DNA of 64,000 nt from Prosthecobacter sp. (lineage in GTDB: Bacteria; Verrucomicrobiota; Verrucomicrobiia; Verrucomicrobiales; Verrucomicrobiaceae), in contig JABARQ010000001.1 of assembly GCA_019186985.1 (NCBI GenBank), positions 99,850 to 163,849 of the forward strand. Direction: 5' to 3'. The position numbers and the translations under genes were made by a program. The notes under the pieces were generated by a model that was not told the DNA's origin, made no database searches, and saw nothing but the letters and a program-made list of their open reading frames with translations. Below are positions 35,791 through 44,194 of the stretch, piece after piece. Within the stretch, counting starts at the first letter, position 1. Each line of letters starts with the position of its first letter.

Positions 35791-36434
35791 GCGAGACCCT
35801 TCATCAGCTTCAATGGCGGGGCCGCGCCGTGGGGCCGTGGACGCTTTCACGGATCCGCGAGGCCCTGGCGAACGGTGAGGTGCATTCGTTGTACCAGGTT
35901 CATGTCGAGGGCCGGTGGCTGCTGCTGCGTGATCATCTGGAGGCGGTGGACGCCGTTGAGTTGGAACGCCGGGCCGCGAGCCTGGGAGAAAGCCGGAGGC
36001 GGCAGGAGGAGACGAAGGCCGGGGAGGTGAGGGTGGTGGGGCAGCGGCATCCGGGCCTTGCTTCAAAGCCCGACCCTTTTGGCAGGCCGCCGCCGGCCTT
36101 CGTCAAGCAGGCTTCGATGCACGCCGCGTCCGACGCATCGCCGGAAGGATCGAGGATGCCGCTGGAGGATGCGCCGACCTGCTGGCTGGCCGTCGCCGCC
36201 TTTGTCGTGGCCTGCGCGAGCTTCGTGCCCTACCTCAACCTGGTCTGCTGGCTTCCCGGCATCGTGCTTGGGCACCTTGCGCTGCGGCGCATCCGGCGCA
36301 ACCCGCTGCTGGAGGGCCGCGGGCTGGCCCTCGGTGCCGTGATCATTGGTTATGCGCTGCTTGTGTTCGCGCTGGTGACGGCCATCCTCGCACCCGCACT
36401 CTTCCAGCGCGTCTTCCCCGTCGGGGACGTCTGA
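35787..36434 (+). CDS. GYF_2 and DUF4190 membrane protein of GTPase operon
   Basis: A 215-residue protein. The first 55 residues match a GYF_2 domain (LQWRGRAVGPWTLSRIREAL), echoing the GYF_2 segment in the operon's GTPase. After a linker, two hydrophobic helices at about 131-155 and 178-203 flank GHLALRRIRRNP, the typical DUF4190 pattern. GYF-type domains bind proline-rich peptides, and the GAP1-like partner has a long proline-rich linker that could be a target (inference). It overlaps the upstream gene by four bases and precedes the channel gene by 17 bp. Confidence 0.82.
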   Translation: MSETLHQLQWRGRAVGPWTLSRIREALANGEVHSLYQVHVEGRWLLLRDHLEAVDAVELERRAASLGESRRRQEETKAGEVRVVGQRHPGLASKPDPFGRPPPAFVKQASMHAASDASPEGSRMPLEDAPTCWLAVAAFVVACASFVPYLNLVCWLPGIVLGHLALRRIRRNPLLEGRGLALGAVIIGYALLVFALVTAILAPALFQRVFPVGDV

Positions 36435-36451
36435 ACCCCTTTCAAACAAGC

Positions 36452-37309
36452 ATGGAATCCAATCCCTTCTCCTCCTCCCCGATGCTCATGCTGAGCTGGG
36501 CCCGCATGGATCCGGAGCGCCGCATCGGCTTTTCCGGCGGGCGCTTCACCTCGCCCAACAAGCTCCTGGCCTTCCTGGCCGGGCTGGTGACGACCGCGGC
36601 CTTCTATGCCTTGCTTTACCTGCCGGGCGTGCCGCAGTGGCTGAATGACATGTTCACCCGCCGCGGCCCCTGCCCGTATCCGACGATGCTGCTGTTCTTC
36701 TGGTCGCTGGCGATGCTCTTCATGAAATGGAGGAAGCTGGAGCTGCAGAAGCGTGCGGAGAGGCTGCCGGTCATGCCGCAGCAGCCGGACTTCGAGCTGA
36801 CGCCGGCCACGGCCCGGGCGGTGCGTGAACGCATGAGCGCGATCGTCGACGACCCGAGCCATTTCATCCTGCTGAACCGCATCGACCTGGCGCTGGCCAA
36901 CCTGCACAACATCGGCCACACGGCCGACGTGGCGGCGATCCTGAAGATCCAGGCGGAGAACGACGAGGCGCAGATCGCCTCCAGCTACGCGATGACCCAG
37001 GGCTTCCTGTGGGCGATTCCGGTGCTGGGCTTCATCGGCACGGTGCAGGGCCTCAGCCAGGCCATCGGCGCCTTTGCGACGACGCTGGCTGCGGGGGCCG
37101 ACATGACGGCCCTGCGCGCCTCGCTGCAGAACGTCACCGGCGGGCTTGCCACGGCCTTTGAAACCACGCTTGTGGCGCTGGTCTGCGCGTTGATTCTGCA
37201 GCTCCTGCTGAGCTGGCTGCAGAGCCGGGAGTCGGAGTTTCTCGACGCCTGCAACGACATCTGCCACAAGAACGTGGCGGGCAAGCTGAGGCTCAACGGC
37301 CAGCCGTGA
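36452..37309 (+). CDS. MotA/TolQ/ExbB family proton-channel protein
   Basis: A 285-residue membrane protein with hydrophobic helices at about residues 29-52, 70-90, 180-205 and 225-255. The distal part carries the family signature WAIPVLGFIGTVQGLSQAI, followed by LQNVTGGLATAFETTLVAL. MotA/TolQ/ExbB proteins form pentamers around a dimer of Asp-bearing single-pass partners and use ion flow to drive work across the envelope. The two downstream genes are good candidates for those partners. In Zorya phage defence an analogous channel pair serves as the membrane effector; whether this operon does something alike is inference. Confidence 0.88.
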   Translation: MESNPFSSSPMLMLSWARMDPERRIGFSGGRFTSPNKLLAFLAGLVTTAAFYALLYLPGVPQWLNDMFTRRGPCPYPTMLLFFWSLAMLFMKWRKLELQKRAERLPVMPQQPDFELTPATARAVRERMSAIVDDPSHFILLNRIDLALANLHNIGHTADVAAILKIQAENDEAQIASSYAMTQGFLWAIPVLGFIGTVQGLSQAIGAFATTLAAGADMTALRASLQNVTGGLATAFETTLVALVCALILQLLLSWLQSRESEFLDACNDICHKNVAGKLRLNGQP

Positions 37310-37379
37310 AGGGCCGTGTGATCAGGAAATGTTCCGCCCCGTGATCCCATGAAAACCTTCAACCCAGCCTGAACCGCCC

Positions 37380-38231
37380 ATGCGTCCACGATTTGGAAGA
37401 CAGGCGGGCGGGATCAGCTTCTTCGCCTTTCAGGACATCATCACCGGCACCTCCGGCTTCCTGATCGCGCTGGCTCTCTTCCTGGCGTTGAACCTGGATG
37501 AGAAGCTGACGGAAGGTGCCGGAGGGCAGCCGCTGGCCAAGAGGCAGGAGGAGCTGAAGTCGATGCAGGCGCAGATCCTGTCCCTGAAGCAGCAGGTGGC
37601 CGACTGGGAGCGGCAGCCGGGGCTCGATGCGACGACGGTGCGCCGGATGATCGGCCAGCTGAAGACCAGCATCGCCGAGCTGGATGCACGTCCGCTTCCA
37701 GGGCTGAACCAGAACGCGGACGCCACGGGAAGGGATGCCCTGCTGCGGGCGGAGAAGAAGAAGCTGCTGACCCGCCTGGAATCGGTGAACGCCTCGATCC
37801 AGAAGGGCACGCTGCTTTCCTCCGGCCTGGTGAAGGACATTCCCGATCTGGAGAACAAGCTGGTGGATGAACAGAGCTCCCTGCGCCGGGCGAAGCAGCG
37901 CCGCAACGTGGTCACGCTGATTCCTGAGCGGGACGGCAGCCGGAAGCAGCCGGTGCTGGTGCTGGTCCAGGGTTCACTGATCAGGCTTCAAAGGGCGGAT
38001 GGTGCGCCTGCGGTCACGGGCTCGGTGAAGGAGCTGTCCGCCTACCTTCGTCAGGCAAGCCCGGCGACGCATTACGTCGTGCTGTATTTCAAGCCGTCGG
38101 GGGCGATGCATTTCGAGACCCTGAAGCGGCTGGTGCGCGCCGAGGGTTATGAAATGGGATATGACGTCATTCCCGAGGAGACGGATGTCGAGTTCAGCAA
38201 CGAGGCCTCGTTGAAAGGAGGCCGGCCATGA
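37380..38231 (+). CDS. ExbD/MotB-like single-pass partner 1, with coiled coil
   Basis: A 283-residue protein with one membrane helix at about residues 20-37, preceded by D19 in FAFQDIITGTSGFLIAL, which recalls the ion-binding Asp of ExbD/TolR/MotB proteins. A coiled coil (about 45-175) and a C-terminal alpha/beta domain (about 190-275) follow. No peptidoglycan-binding OmpA motif is recognisable, so its anchor target is unknown. It overlaps the following gene by four bases. The assignment as channel partner rests on topology, the acidic residue and gene order, not on strong similarity. Confidence 0.7.
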   Translation: MRPRFGRQAGGISFFAFQDIITGTSGFLIALALFLALNLDEKLTEGAGGQPLAKRQEELKSMQAQILSLKQQVADWERQPGLDATTVRRMIGQLKTSIAELDARPLPGLNQNADATGRDALLRAEKKKLLTRLESVNASIQKGTLLSSGLVKDIPDLENKLVDEQSSLRRAKQRRNVVTLIPERDGSRKQPVLVLVQGSLIRLQRADGAPAVTGSVKELSAYLRQASPATHYVVLYFKPSGAMHFETLKRLVRAEGYEMGYDVIPEETDVEFSNEASLKGGRP

Positions 38232-39166
38232 AACGGCGGCTTCATGCGGGCGGCCAGGACAGCCTGGAGCTGCTGCTCGACACGCTCTGCAATGTCTTCG
38301 GCGGCATCATCCTCATCGCCTGCCTGCTGGCGATGCTGAGCCGGCCGCGGCCGGAGACGGCACCGGTGGCGGAGGCCTCCGAGCAGGAGTCAGGCATCGT
38401 GCTGGAAAGGAAGGTCGAACAGGCGCGCGCCGAGCTTGACGGACTGCAGAGGCGGCGCTCCGAGCTGCAGCGCGAGGATGATCCTTCGCTGAAGCCGCTG
38501 GTGAAGGAGCTGCAGGCCTTGAAGCGCACTGCTGAGGAGAAGCGGCAGAAGATCGCCGAGCAGGATGAGCTGGCGGCGAAGAATGCCGAGCAGCTCATGC
38601 GGGATGCAAGCACCGAGATTGCCCGCCTGCGCAGCCGGGTGCAGGAGGCGGAGCAGAAGCTTGGCATCGTGAACAAGGAGACCGAGGCTGCGCGCCAGAG
38701 GCATGAGGCGCTGAAGAAGCAGCTGGCCGACCTGCAGCTGGAGCTGGAGAGCGTGAAGGATCTCAAGGTGGAGAAGCTGCGTTTTCCACGCGAGCGGCAG
38801 TCCGAGAAGCTGCCGGCGCCCGTGATCGTGCGTCATGGACAGGTTTTTCCACTCTATGACGCGGAGGGAAGGCCGGCGCCGGGCGTCACTCACGCCAGGT
38901 CGGCGGATGGAAATTCCACGGCGGTACCGCTGGCGGGCATGGGTCTGATGCCGGTGCGGGATGCGAATCGGCTGCGGGAGTTTCTTCCCAGACTGGTGCG
39001 GGGCGGGCGCTATCTGACGATCTATGTCTACCCGGACTCCTTCGCCGCGATGCGCGAGCTGAAGAAGCTGATCTTCGAGCTGGGGCTCGAATACGGCCTG
39101 GAGATCTGCGACGAGCACCGTGTGCTGGTTTTTGGCGCGAATGGCGCCAAGCCGGCGCCGCTTTAA
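38228..39166 (+). CDS. ExbD/MotB-like single-pass partner 2, with coiled coil
   Basis: A 312-residue protein with a membrane helix at about residues 20-38, preceded by D18 in LELLLDTLCNVFGG, again the Asp-before-helix layout of ExbD-like proteins. A coiled coil (about 60-180) leads to a C-terminal alpha/beta domain (about 190-305) similar in length and position to that of the preceding protein, so the two may form a heterodimer inside the channel. The start overlaps the upstream stop (ATGA). It is the last gene of the operon and converges with the threonine aldolase gene 32 bp away. Confidence 0.7.
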   Translation: MKRRLHAGGQDSLELLLDTLCNVFGGIILIACLLAMLSRPRPETAPVAEASEQESGIVLERKVEQARAELDGLQRRRSELQREDDPSLKPLVKELQALKRTAEEKRQKIAEQDELAAKNAEQLMRDASTEIARLRSRVQEAEQKLGIVNKETEAARQRHEALKKQLADLQLELESVKDLKVEKLRFPRERQSEKLPAPVIVRHGQVFPLYDAEGRPAPGVTHARSADGNSTAVPLAGMGLMPVRDANRLREFLPRLVRGGRYLTIYVYPDSFAAMRELKKLIFELGLEYGLEICDEHRVLVFGANGAKPAPL

Positions 39167-39198
39167 ATCCGAAGGCTGAGGCTTGAGCGGGGCTGGTT

Positions 39199-40233
39199 TT
39201 ACATTTCCAGGCGGGCGTCGGTGCAGAAGGCGTCGACGTCGGCCTGGGTGGTGGCCCAGGAGCACATGAGGCGGGAGCCGCCGCCGATGAAGCTGTAGAA
39301 CTGCCAGCCGCGTGATTTCAGGCCGGTCTTGAGCTTGTCGGGAAGGCGGGCGAAAACGGCGTTGGCATCGACGGGATGGAGAATCTGAACACCCGGGATT
39401 TTTCCCAGGTTGTCCGCCATCTGTCTGGCCAGGGAGTTGGCGCGCGCGGCATGGGCATGCCAGACGTTGTTGCTGAGAATGCGCAGCCACTGGGCGGAGA
39501 TGAAGCGCATTTTGGAACAGAGCTGGCCAGCCTGCTTGCAGCGGTATTCAAAGTCACGGGCGAGGGCCTTGTCGAAGAAGACGACGGCCTCGGTCACGGC
39601 CATGCCGAGCTTGGTGCCGCCGCAGCAAAGGACGTCCACACCTGCGCGCCAGGTGATCTCCGCAGGCGTGGCGGTGCCACCGGCGAGGGCGTTGAAGAAC
39701 CTGGCTCCGTCCATGTGCACATGCAGGCCGTGCTTCCTGGCCAGCTCGCAGAGACCGGCGATTTCACCCGGGCGGTAGACCGTGCCGAGTTCGGTGCTCT
39801 GGCTGAGGCTGAGCGCCCTGGGACGCGGGTAATGCAGGTCGGTGCGGTGGGTGATGAGCCGTTCGACATCCGCAGGGTCGAGCTTGCCGAGCTGGGACTT
39901 CGCCGTGAGCAGCTTGCTGCCGTTGGAGAAGAATTCCGGAGCGCCGCATTCGTCGGTCTCCACATGCGAGAGGTCGCTGCAGATGACGCTGTGATAGCTC
40001 TGGCAGAGGGAGGCCAGGGCGAGGGAGTTGGCGGCGGTGCCGTTGAAGACGAAGAACACTTCGCAATCGGTCTCGAAGAACTCCCGGAAGCGTTCACAGG
40101 CCCTGGTGGTGGTGGCGTCGGCGCCGTAGCTGGGCTGATAGCCGGCGTTGGCCTCCTCAAGGGCATGCCAGGCCTCGGGGCAGATGCCGGAGGTGTTGTC
40201 GGAGGCGAAGTGGTACCTGGGCTCAGCGTGCAC
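39199..40233 (-). CDS. low-specificity L-threonine aldolase family protein
   Basis: A 344-residue fold-type I PLP enzyme. It opens with FASDNTSGICPEAW, typical of bacterial threonine aldolases, carries HMDGARFFNAL in the middle and the PLP lysine in CCGGTKLGMA. It cleaves threonine or allo-threonine to glycine and acetaldehyde, or works in reverse. The start is a GTG at 40233, since no ATG is available in frame before the conserved N-terminus; it overlaps the 3' end of the MauE/DoxX gene by 11 bases. It converges with the GTPase operon. Confidence 0.9.
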   Translation of the reverse strand: MHAEPRYHFASDNTSGICPEAWHALEEANAGYQPSYGADATTTRACERFREFFETDCEVFFVFNGTAANSLALASLCQSYHSVICSDLSHVETDECGAPEFFSNGSKLLTAKSQLGKLDPADVERLITHRTDLHYPRPRALSLSQSTELGTVYRPGEIAGLCELARKHGLHVHMDGARFFNALAGGTATPAEITWRAGVDVLCCGGTKLGMAVTEAVVFFDKALARDFEYRCKQAGQLCSKMRFISAQWLRILSNNVWHAHAARANSLARQMADNLGKIPGVQILHPVDANAVFARLPDKLKTGLKSRGWQFYSFIGGGSRLMCSWATTQADVDAFCTDARLEM

Positions 40234-40651
40234 GGGTTGTTTTTTCCAGGGGTTGAAGGAGGATCCACAGGCCGCAGGCCAGCAGGGTGATGTCGCGGAT
40301 GATGAGTTCTAGGTAGCTGCTCGCTGAAGCCTCTGCGCCGCCCCCGAAGCAGCCGCAGCGGATGTCGGTGCCCTGGGACCAGGCGATGGCGATGGCGGCG
40401 AGAAAGACCAGGAGGCTGGCGTTGAGGATGAGCAGGCCGCCGCGCCTGCCGATGCCGGTGATGACGGCGAGGCCGGCGAGGATTTCCAGCCAGGGCAGGA
40501 ACATGGCGAGCATCGCCGCGTAGGGATCGGGCAGCAGGGCGAAGCTGCGGACGTCATCAAGGAACACCATGGGTTCAAGGGCCTTCGCGGTTCCGGCATA
40601 GAGGAACAGTCCGCCGAAGAAGAGGTGAAGGATTCGGTATAACCAGATCAT
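40223..40651 (-). CDS. MauE/DoxX family membrane protein
   Basis: A 142-residue protein with four hydrophobic helices (about residues 5-22, 44-64, 70-92 and 115-135). It contains LFLYAGTAKALEP near the start and the MauE-type motif CGCFGGG, two cysteines that often take part in thiol redox. Such proteins act as membrane thiol or quinone redox partners. The next gene, threonine aldolase, overlaps its end by 11 bases. No functional link between the two is evident. Confidence 0.85.
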   Translation of the reverse strand: MIWLYRILHLFFGGLFLYAGTAKALEPMVFLDDVRSFALLPDPYAAMLAMFLPWLEILAGLAVITGIGRRGGLLILNASLLVFLAAIAIAWSQGTDIRCGCFGGGAEASASSYLELIIRDITLLACGLWILLQPLEKTTRAR

Positions 40652-40694
40652 GGGGGAAGGGGGCGGATTGTGGTCCGGAGAAGGGAGGAAGCAA

Positions 40695-41759
40695 TCAGGG
40701 AGGTGGAAGAAGGCGAAGCTGGCTGAGCAGGGTGATCTGCACCCTGGCGCGGAGGAGGTTGTGACCTGGCTGCGACACCGGGTAGTAGTGGTCGCCTTCG
40801 AGGTGGTCGGTCAGGAAACGCAGCGCCTGTTCGTAAAGGATGGTTTCCGCACCCAGCCGCAGGGATTCGACTTCAGCCGGGGCAAGCCAGTCCTGGGTGG
40901 CGGAAAGGTAGCCGGCTTGAAGGGCGGCCAGCCGGTCCGGGCGTAATTTGACCCGGGAGATGTCGGGTTCATCCTCGGCAGCCTCCGAGGCCATGGTGCG
41001 CACCAGGTCGCCAAAGTCGTGGGCGACATGGCCCGGCATGACGGTGTCCCAGTCGATGACGCAGAGGGGTTCCTGGCTTGCCTGGTCGAAGAGGAGGTTG
41101 TTGAGCTTGGTGTCGTTGTGGACGGTGCGTGGAGGCAGACGGAGATCCTGAAGGGCCGAGGCGAGATGTCGAAGGGTCAGCAGGGAGCGGATTTCATCCT
41201 CGCAGGTTTGACGCCGGTTCAGGGGATCGGTGTTGAGAACCTGTTCGAAGCGGGCGAAGCGGCGGCGGGTGTCATGGAAGCCGGGGATGGTTTCCCGCAG
41301 AGGCGGTCCGGGCAGTTCATCGAGCCGGCGCTGGAATTCACCGAAGGCGCGTGCGGCGGCTTCGATCTGGCGGAGGTCCACAGCGGTGTCGAAGCTGACA
41401 GTTCCGGGGATGAAGTGCAGCATGCGCCAGGCATTTCCCCGGGTGTCGCGATGCAGGGAGGACTGGGAGGGCGTGGTCAGCAGACGGAGGAGGCGGCGTT
41501 CGCCGTCGGGCAGATGGGACAGGCGTGAGGCGAGGTGGGCCGAGATGCGCTCCAGGTTTTGCATGACCGCATCCAGGTCGGGGAAGACATGCTCGTTGAG
41601 TCGTTGGAGGAGGAAGCAACGTTGGTTCGTCTCCACCCTGAAGGTTTGATGGATGTGGCCGCTGCCCCAGGGGAGAAGCCGGAGGATTTCCTGGTCGGAC
41701 AGGAAGGCCGTGGCGGCGGAGCGGGCGGTCGGGAAGGTTTCGTCCGGGGACGGGATCAT
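40695..41759 (-). CDS. APH-type kinase, N-acetylhexosamine kinase-like
   Basis: A 354-residue protein kinase-like (aminoglycoside phosphotransferase fold) enzyme. The catalytic loop is visible as TVHNDTKLNNLLFD near residue 216, and the metal-binding DFG equivalent as VIDWDTVMPG around residue 240. The nucleotide-binding segment near the N-terminus (GSGHIHQTFRVE) fits the NahK/mucin-desulfatase-related kinases, which phosphorylate hexosamines at C1. The ATG at 41759 gives a typical start; a frame to 41795 exists upstream. Substrate specificity is not established. Confidence 0.82.
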   Translation of the reverse strand: MIPSPDETFPTARSAATAFLSDQEILRLLPWGSGHIHQTFRVETNQRCFLLQRLNEHVFPDLDAVMQNLERISAHLASRLSHLPDGERRLLRLLTTPSQSSLHRDTRGNAWRMLHFIPGTVSFDTAVDLRQIEAAARAFGEFQRRLDELPGPPLRETIPGFHDTRRRFARFEQVLNTDPLNRRQTCEDEIRSLLTLRHLASALQDLRLPPRTVHNDTKLNNLLFDQASQEPLCVIDWDTVMPGHVAHDFGDLVRTMASEAAEDEPDISRVKLRPDRLAALQAGYLSATQDWLAPAEVESLRLGAETILYEQALRFLTDHLEGDHYYPVSQPGHNLLRARVQITLLSQLRLLPPP

Positions 41760-41866
41760 CGGGGGCGCCGCATGATGGCCGGTTCCCGGGAGCATGCCAC
41801 GTTGAGAATGCGGGAAGTTGCGGTTTTTTTGCTACCTGGCCGGCTGTGTCTGGGGCAGGTTGGACC

Positions 41867-42265
41867 ATGGCGCTGCCTGACCATGAAGCGATCTCAAAAC
41901 GCATGACCCGTCTGGGCATCCGGGAGGATGACCTGGAGGAGGAGTTTGTGCGTGGCAGCGGGCCGGGCGGGCAGAAGATCAACAAGACGTCCTCGACGGT
42001 GGTGCTCCGGCATGTGCCGACCGGGCTGGAGGTGCGCTGCCAGAAGGAGCGTTCGCAGGTGATGAACCGCCACTGGGCGCGGGTGGAGCTTTGTGACCGC
42101 CTGGAGACGGCCCTGCGCAACGCCCGGATGGAGGTGCAGCAGGAGCGGGAGAAGGTGCGTCGCCAGAACCGCCCTCGTCCGCGCGGACTGAAAAAGCGGA
42201 TTTTGAGCCAGAAAAGGAACCGGGGTGAGGTGAAGAAGAACCGCGGGCGGGTCAGCGAGGACTGA
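41867..42265 (+). CDS. GGQ-domain release-factor-like ribosome rescue protein
   Basis: A 132-residue protein consisting of a class-I release factor domain 3, with the catalytic GGQ in GSGPGGQKINKTSS, and a long basic tail (RRQNRPRPRGLKKR). It lacks codon-recognition domains, as do ArfB/YaeJ and C12orf65-type proteins that hydrolyse peptidyl-tRNA on stalled ribosomes. The basic tail would occupy the empty mRNA channel. The ATG at 41867 is chosen; a longer frame begins at 41846. dciA follows 57 bp downstream. Confidence 0.87.
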   Translation: MALPDHEAISKRMTRLGIREDDLEEEFVRGSGPGGQKINKTSSTVVLRHVPTGLEVRCQKERSQVMNRHWARVELCDRLETALRNARMEVQQEREKVRRQNRPRPRGLKKRILSQKRNRGEVKKNRGRVSED

Positions 42266-42321
42266 GGCAGGCGCTTGAGTACTGCAATTCGCCCTCGCAT
42301 TTCGCTCCGGCAGCGGTCATC

Positions 42322-42711
42322 ATGGCTGCCATGTCCGACCGACGACATCCCACCTCCCGGCAGCGCCTTCGTCATGCGCTCATTTCTGCATGGCGCGGGG
42401 CGGATGAGGGACCGCTGATGAACCTGCCCGCGCAGTGCGTGGCGGATCTTGTCGGCAAGGTGATCGTTCAGGCGGGGCTGGGCGACCGGATGAGGCTGGA
42501 GGAGGTGCTGGCCGCGTGGCGTGAGATCGTGGGCGACTTTTTGTTCAACCACTCCAGGCCTGACAGCATCCAGAGGGGCGTGCTGACCGTCAGGGTGCTC
42601 CAGCCCACGGTGCATCATGCGCTTTCGGTGGAGCGTCTGCGCATTTTGAAGCGCCTTCAGGCATGCCTGAAAAATTCGGGCATCAAGGACATCCGTCTCA
42701 AACATGGCTGA
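42322..42711 (+). CDS. dciA: DUF721/DciA family protein, replicative helicase loader-associated
   Basis: A 129-residue protein with the DUF721 (DciA) domain in its C-terminal two thirds: AAWREIVGDFLFNHSRPDSIQRGVLTVRV and a final strand-helix pair. DciA proteins promote loading of DnaB helicase in bacteria that lack DnaC. The N-terminal 35 residues are basic and may be disordered. Starts at 42322 or 42331 are both possible. The next gene begins 5 bp after its stop, so a shared transcript is likely. Confidence 0.82.
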   Translation: MAAMSDRRHPTSRQRLRHALISAWRGADEGPLMNLPAQCVADLVGKVIVQAGLGDRMRLEEVLAAWREIVGDFLFNHSRPDSIQRGVLTVRVLQPTVHHALSVERLRILKRLQACLKNSGIKDIRLKHG

Positions 42712-42716
42712 CCTGC

Positions 42717-44153
42717 ATGGACTGGAATGACTGGCAGAGCATCCTGCGCTGGCGCGCCATCGAGGAGGGGGACGCGGACGGCGCCCTTCTTCATGAGGAC
42801 CGTCGTCGTGAGGCAACGGCACGCACGCGGGCCGGGCTGGAGTCCGAGGAGGTGAAGGGGGATTCCCTGAATGCGCGTGAAGTCACCTTTCTGCTCCGCC
42901 GGGCACGCTGGCTGGAACAGGAGGTCGTGGGTTGCAATGGTTCACTGGTGCGGGTGATTGACAGGCTCAACACCGTGGTCGGGAGGCGTTCTTGGATCCT
43001 GGCCGGATGGCTGGCAGCGGCCGTGCTGGGTTATTGGCTGGCCGGGCTGGGCCAGGAGGCGGAGTTCAACCTGCTGGCGCTTCCTCTGGCTGGCGTGCTG
43101 GCCTGGAACACCCTGATTGTCATCCTGGCCTTGTTCATGGAACTGCAGCCTGCCGGGCGGAACCCGTGGCTGGAGTGGCTGGCCCTGCGGCTGACGCCAC
43201 CCCTGCCGGACCGCAACGGCTTTGAAGCGGATCCGCCCACCGGCATGACGGTGGACCAGCGCTTTGCCCAGCTTGCCCAGGCTCCTGCGCTCGAGCGCTG
43301 GCAGCGGCGGTTTCGTGCCTGGCTGCACGTTGCGGCCGCCCTTCTCGCCCTGGGCAGCATCGTCGGGCTTTACGCGCGGGGCTGGTCGAAGGAATACAAG
43401 GCGGTCTGGGAAAGCACGCTGTTGAATGAAGCGCAGGCCCAGAAGTTCTTCGGCGGCCTGTTCCTTCCGGCGCAGGCTGTACTGAAACTTCCGGTGCCGC
43501 TGGATGAGATCCCTTCGATGCACCGGACCGGCGGAGTGGCGCAGAAGCCTTCCTTCGCGCTGCCCTGGATTCATCTGTACGCCGGCACGCTGCTCCTGCT
43601 GGTGGTCCTGCCTCGTGTGCTGCTGGCGGGTCTGACCGTGTGGCAAGCCCATGGCGTGCTGGCCCGCCGGATGCGTTCGCTGGGCTGGCAGGGGTATCTG
43701 ATCCGGAGCCTGAAGGCGGTCGAAGGAGGCCAGGAGGTCATCACGGTGCTGGTCCATGGCACGGAGGCGACGACGACCCACCGGGAGGTGTGGGCGCGAG
43801 GGGTGCGTGAGCGCTTTGGCCAGATGACCCAGCCTGAGTTCATCGCCATCCACCTAGGGGACGAGGATGACTTTGTCTCCCGATGGAGGCCTTCGCACGG
43901 CCGGGTGGTCATTGTGTTCAACCTCGCCACCACGCCGGAGCCGGAAGTCCAGCGCCGGCTGGTGCTGGATGTCAGCCGCGTTCTTGGCTCCTCCAGCCAA
44001 CCGGCGGAGCTGCTGGTGCTGCTGGATGCCACAAGCATCGGCAACCGCTGGTCGCCGGAAAAGCTGGCCGGTCGTGAAAAGCTCTGGACCGAGCTGCTGC
44101 AGGGCGCCGGGGCCGAGATCATCGTGGCCGCCCAGAGACATCGTGTTGAATGA
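42717..44153 (+). CDS. DUF2868 family membrane protein
   Basis: A 478-residue protein. The N-terminal part is charged and helical, hydrophobic helices lie at about residues 95-115, 122-145, 210-232 and 290-315, and the C-terminal 150 residues form a soluble alpha/beta domain with VLVHGTEATT and LVLLDATSIGNRW. This matches DUF2868, which is usually found beside a DUF3482 GTPase gene; none is seen here. The ATG at 42717 lies 5 bp after dciA. The function is unknown. Confidence 0.75.
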   Translation: MDWNDWQSILRWRAIEEGDADGALLHEDRRREATARTRAGLESEEVKGDSLNAREVTFLLRRARWLEQEVVGCNGSLVRVIDRLNTVVGRRSWILAGWLAAAVLGYWLAGLGQEAEFNLLALPLAGVLAWNTLIVILALFMELQPAGRNPWLEWLALRLTPPLPDRNGFEADPPTGMTVDQRFAQLAQAPALERWQRRFRAWLHVAAALLALGSIVGLYARGWSKEYKAVWESTLLNEAQAQKFFGGLFLPAQAVLKLPVPLDEIPSMHRTGGVAQKPSFALPWIHLYAGTLLLLVVLPRVLLAGLTVWQAHGVLARRMRSLGWQGYLIRSLKAVEGGQEVITVLVHGTEATTTHREVWARGVRERFGQMTQPEFIAIHLGDEDDFVSRWRPSHGRVVIVFNLATTPEPEVQRRLVLDVSRVLGSSSQPAELLVLLDATSIGNRWSPEKLAGREKLWTELLQGAGAEIIVAAQRHRVE

Positions 44154-44194
44154 GGCGGTGCTGCGCCGTTTCCATCCCATCTTTTTCACCTTTC

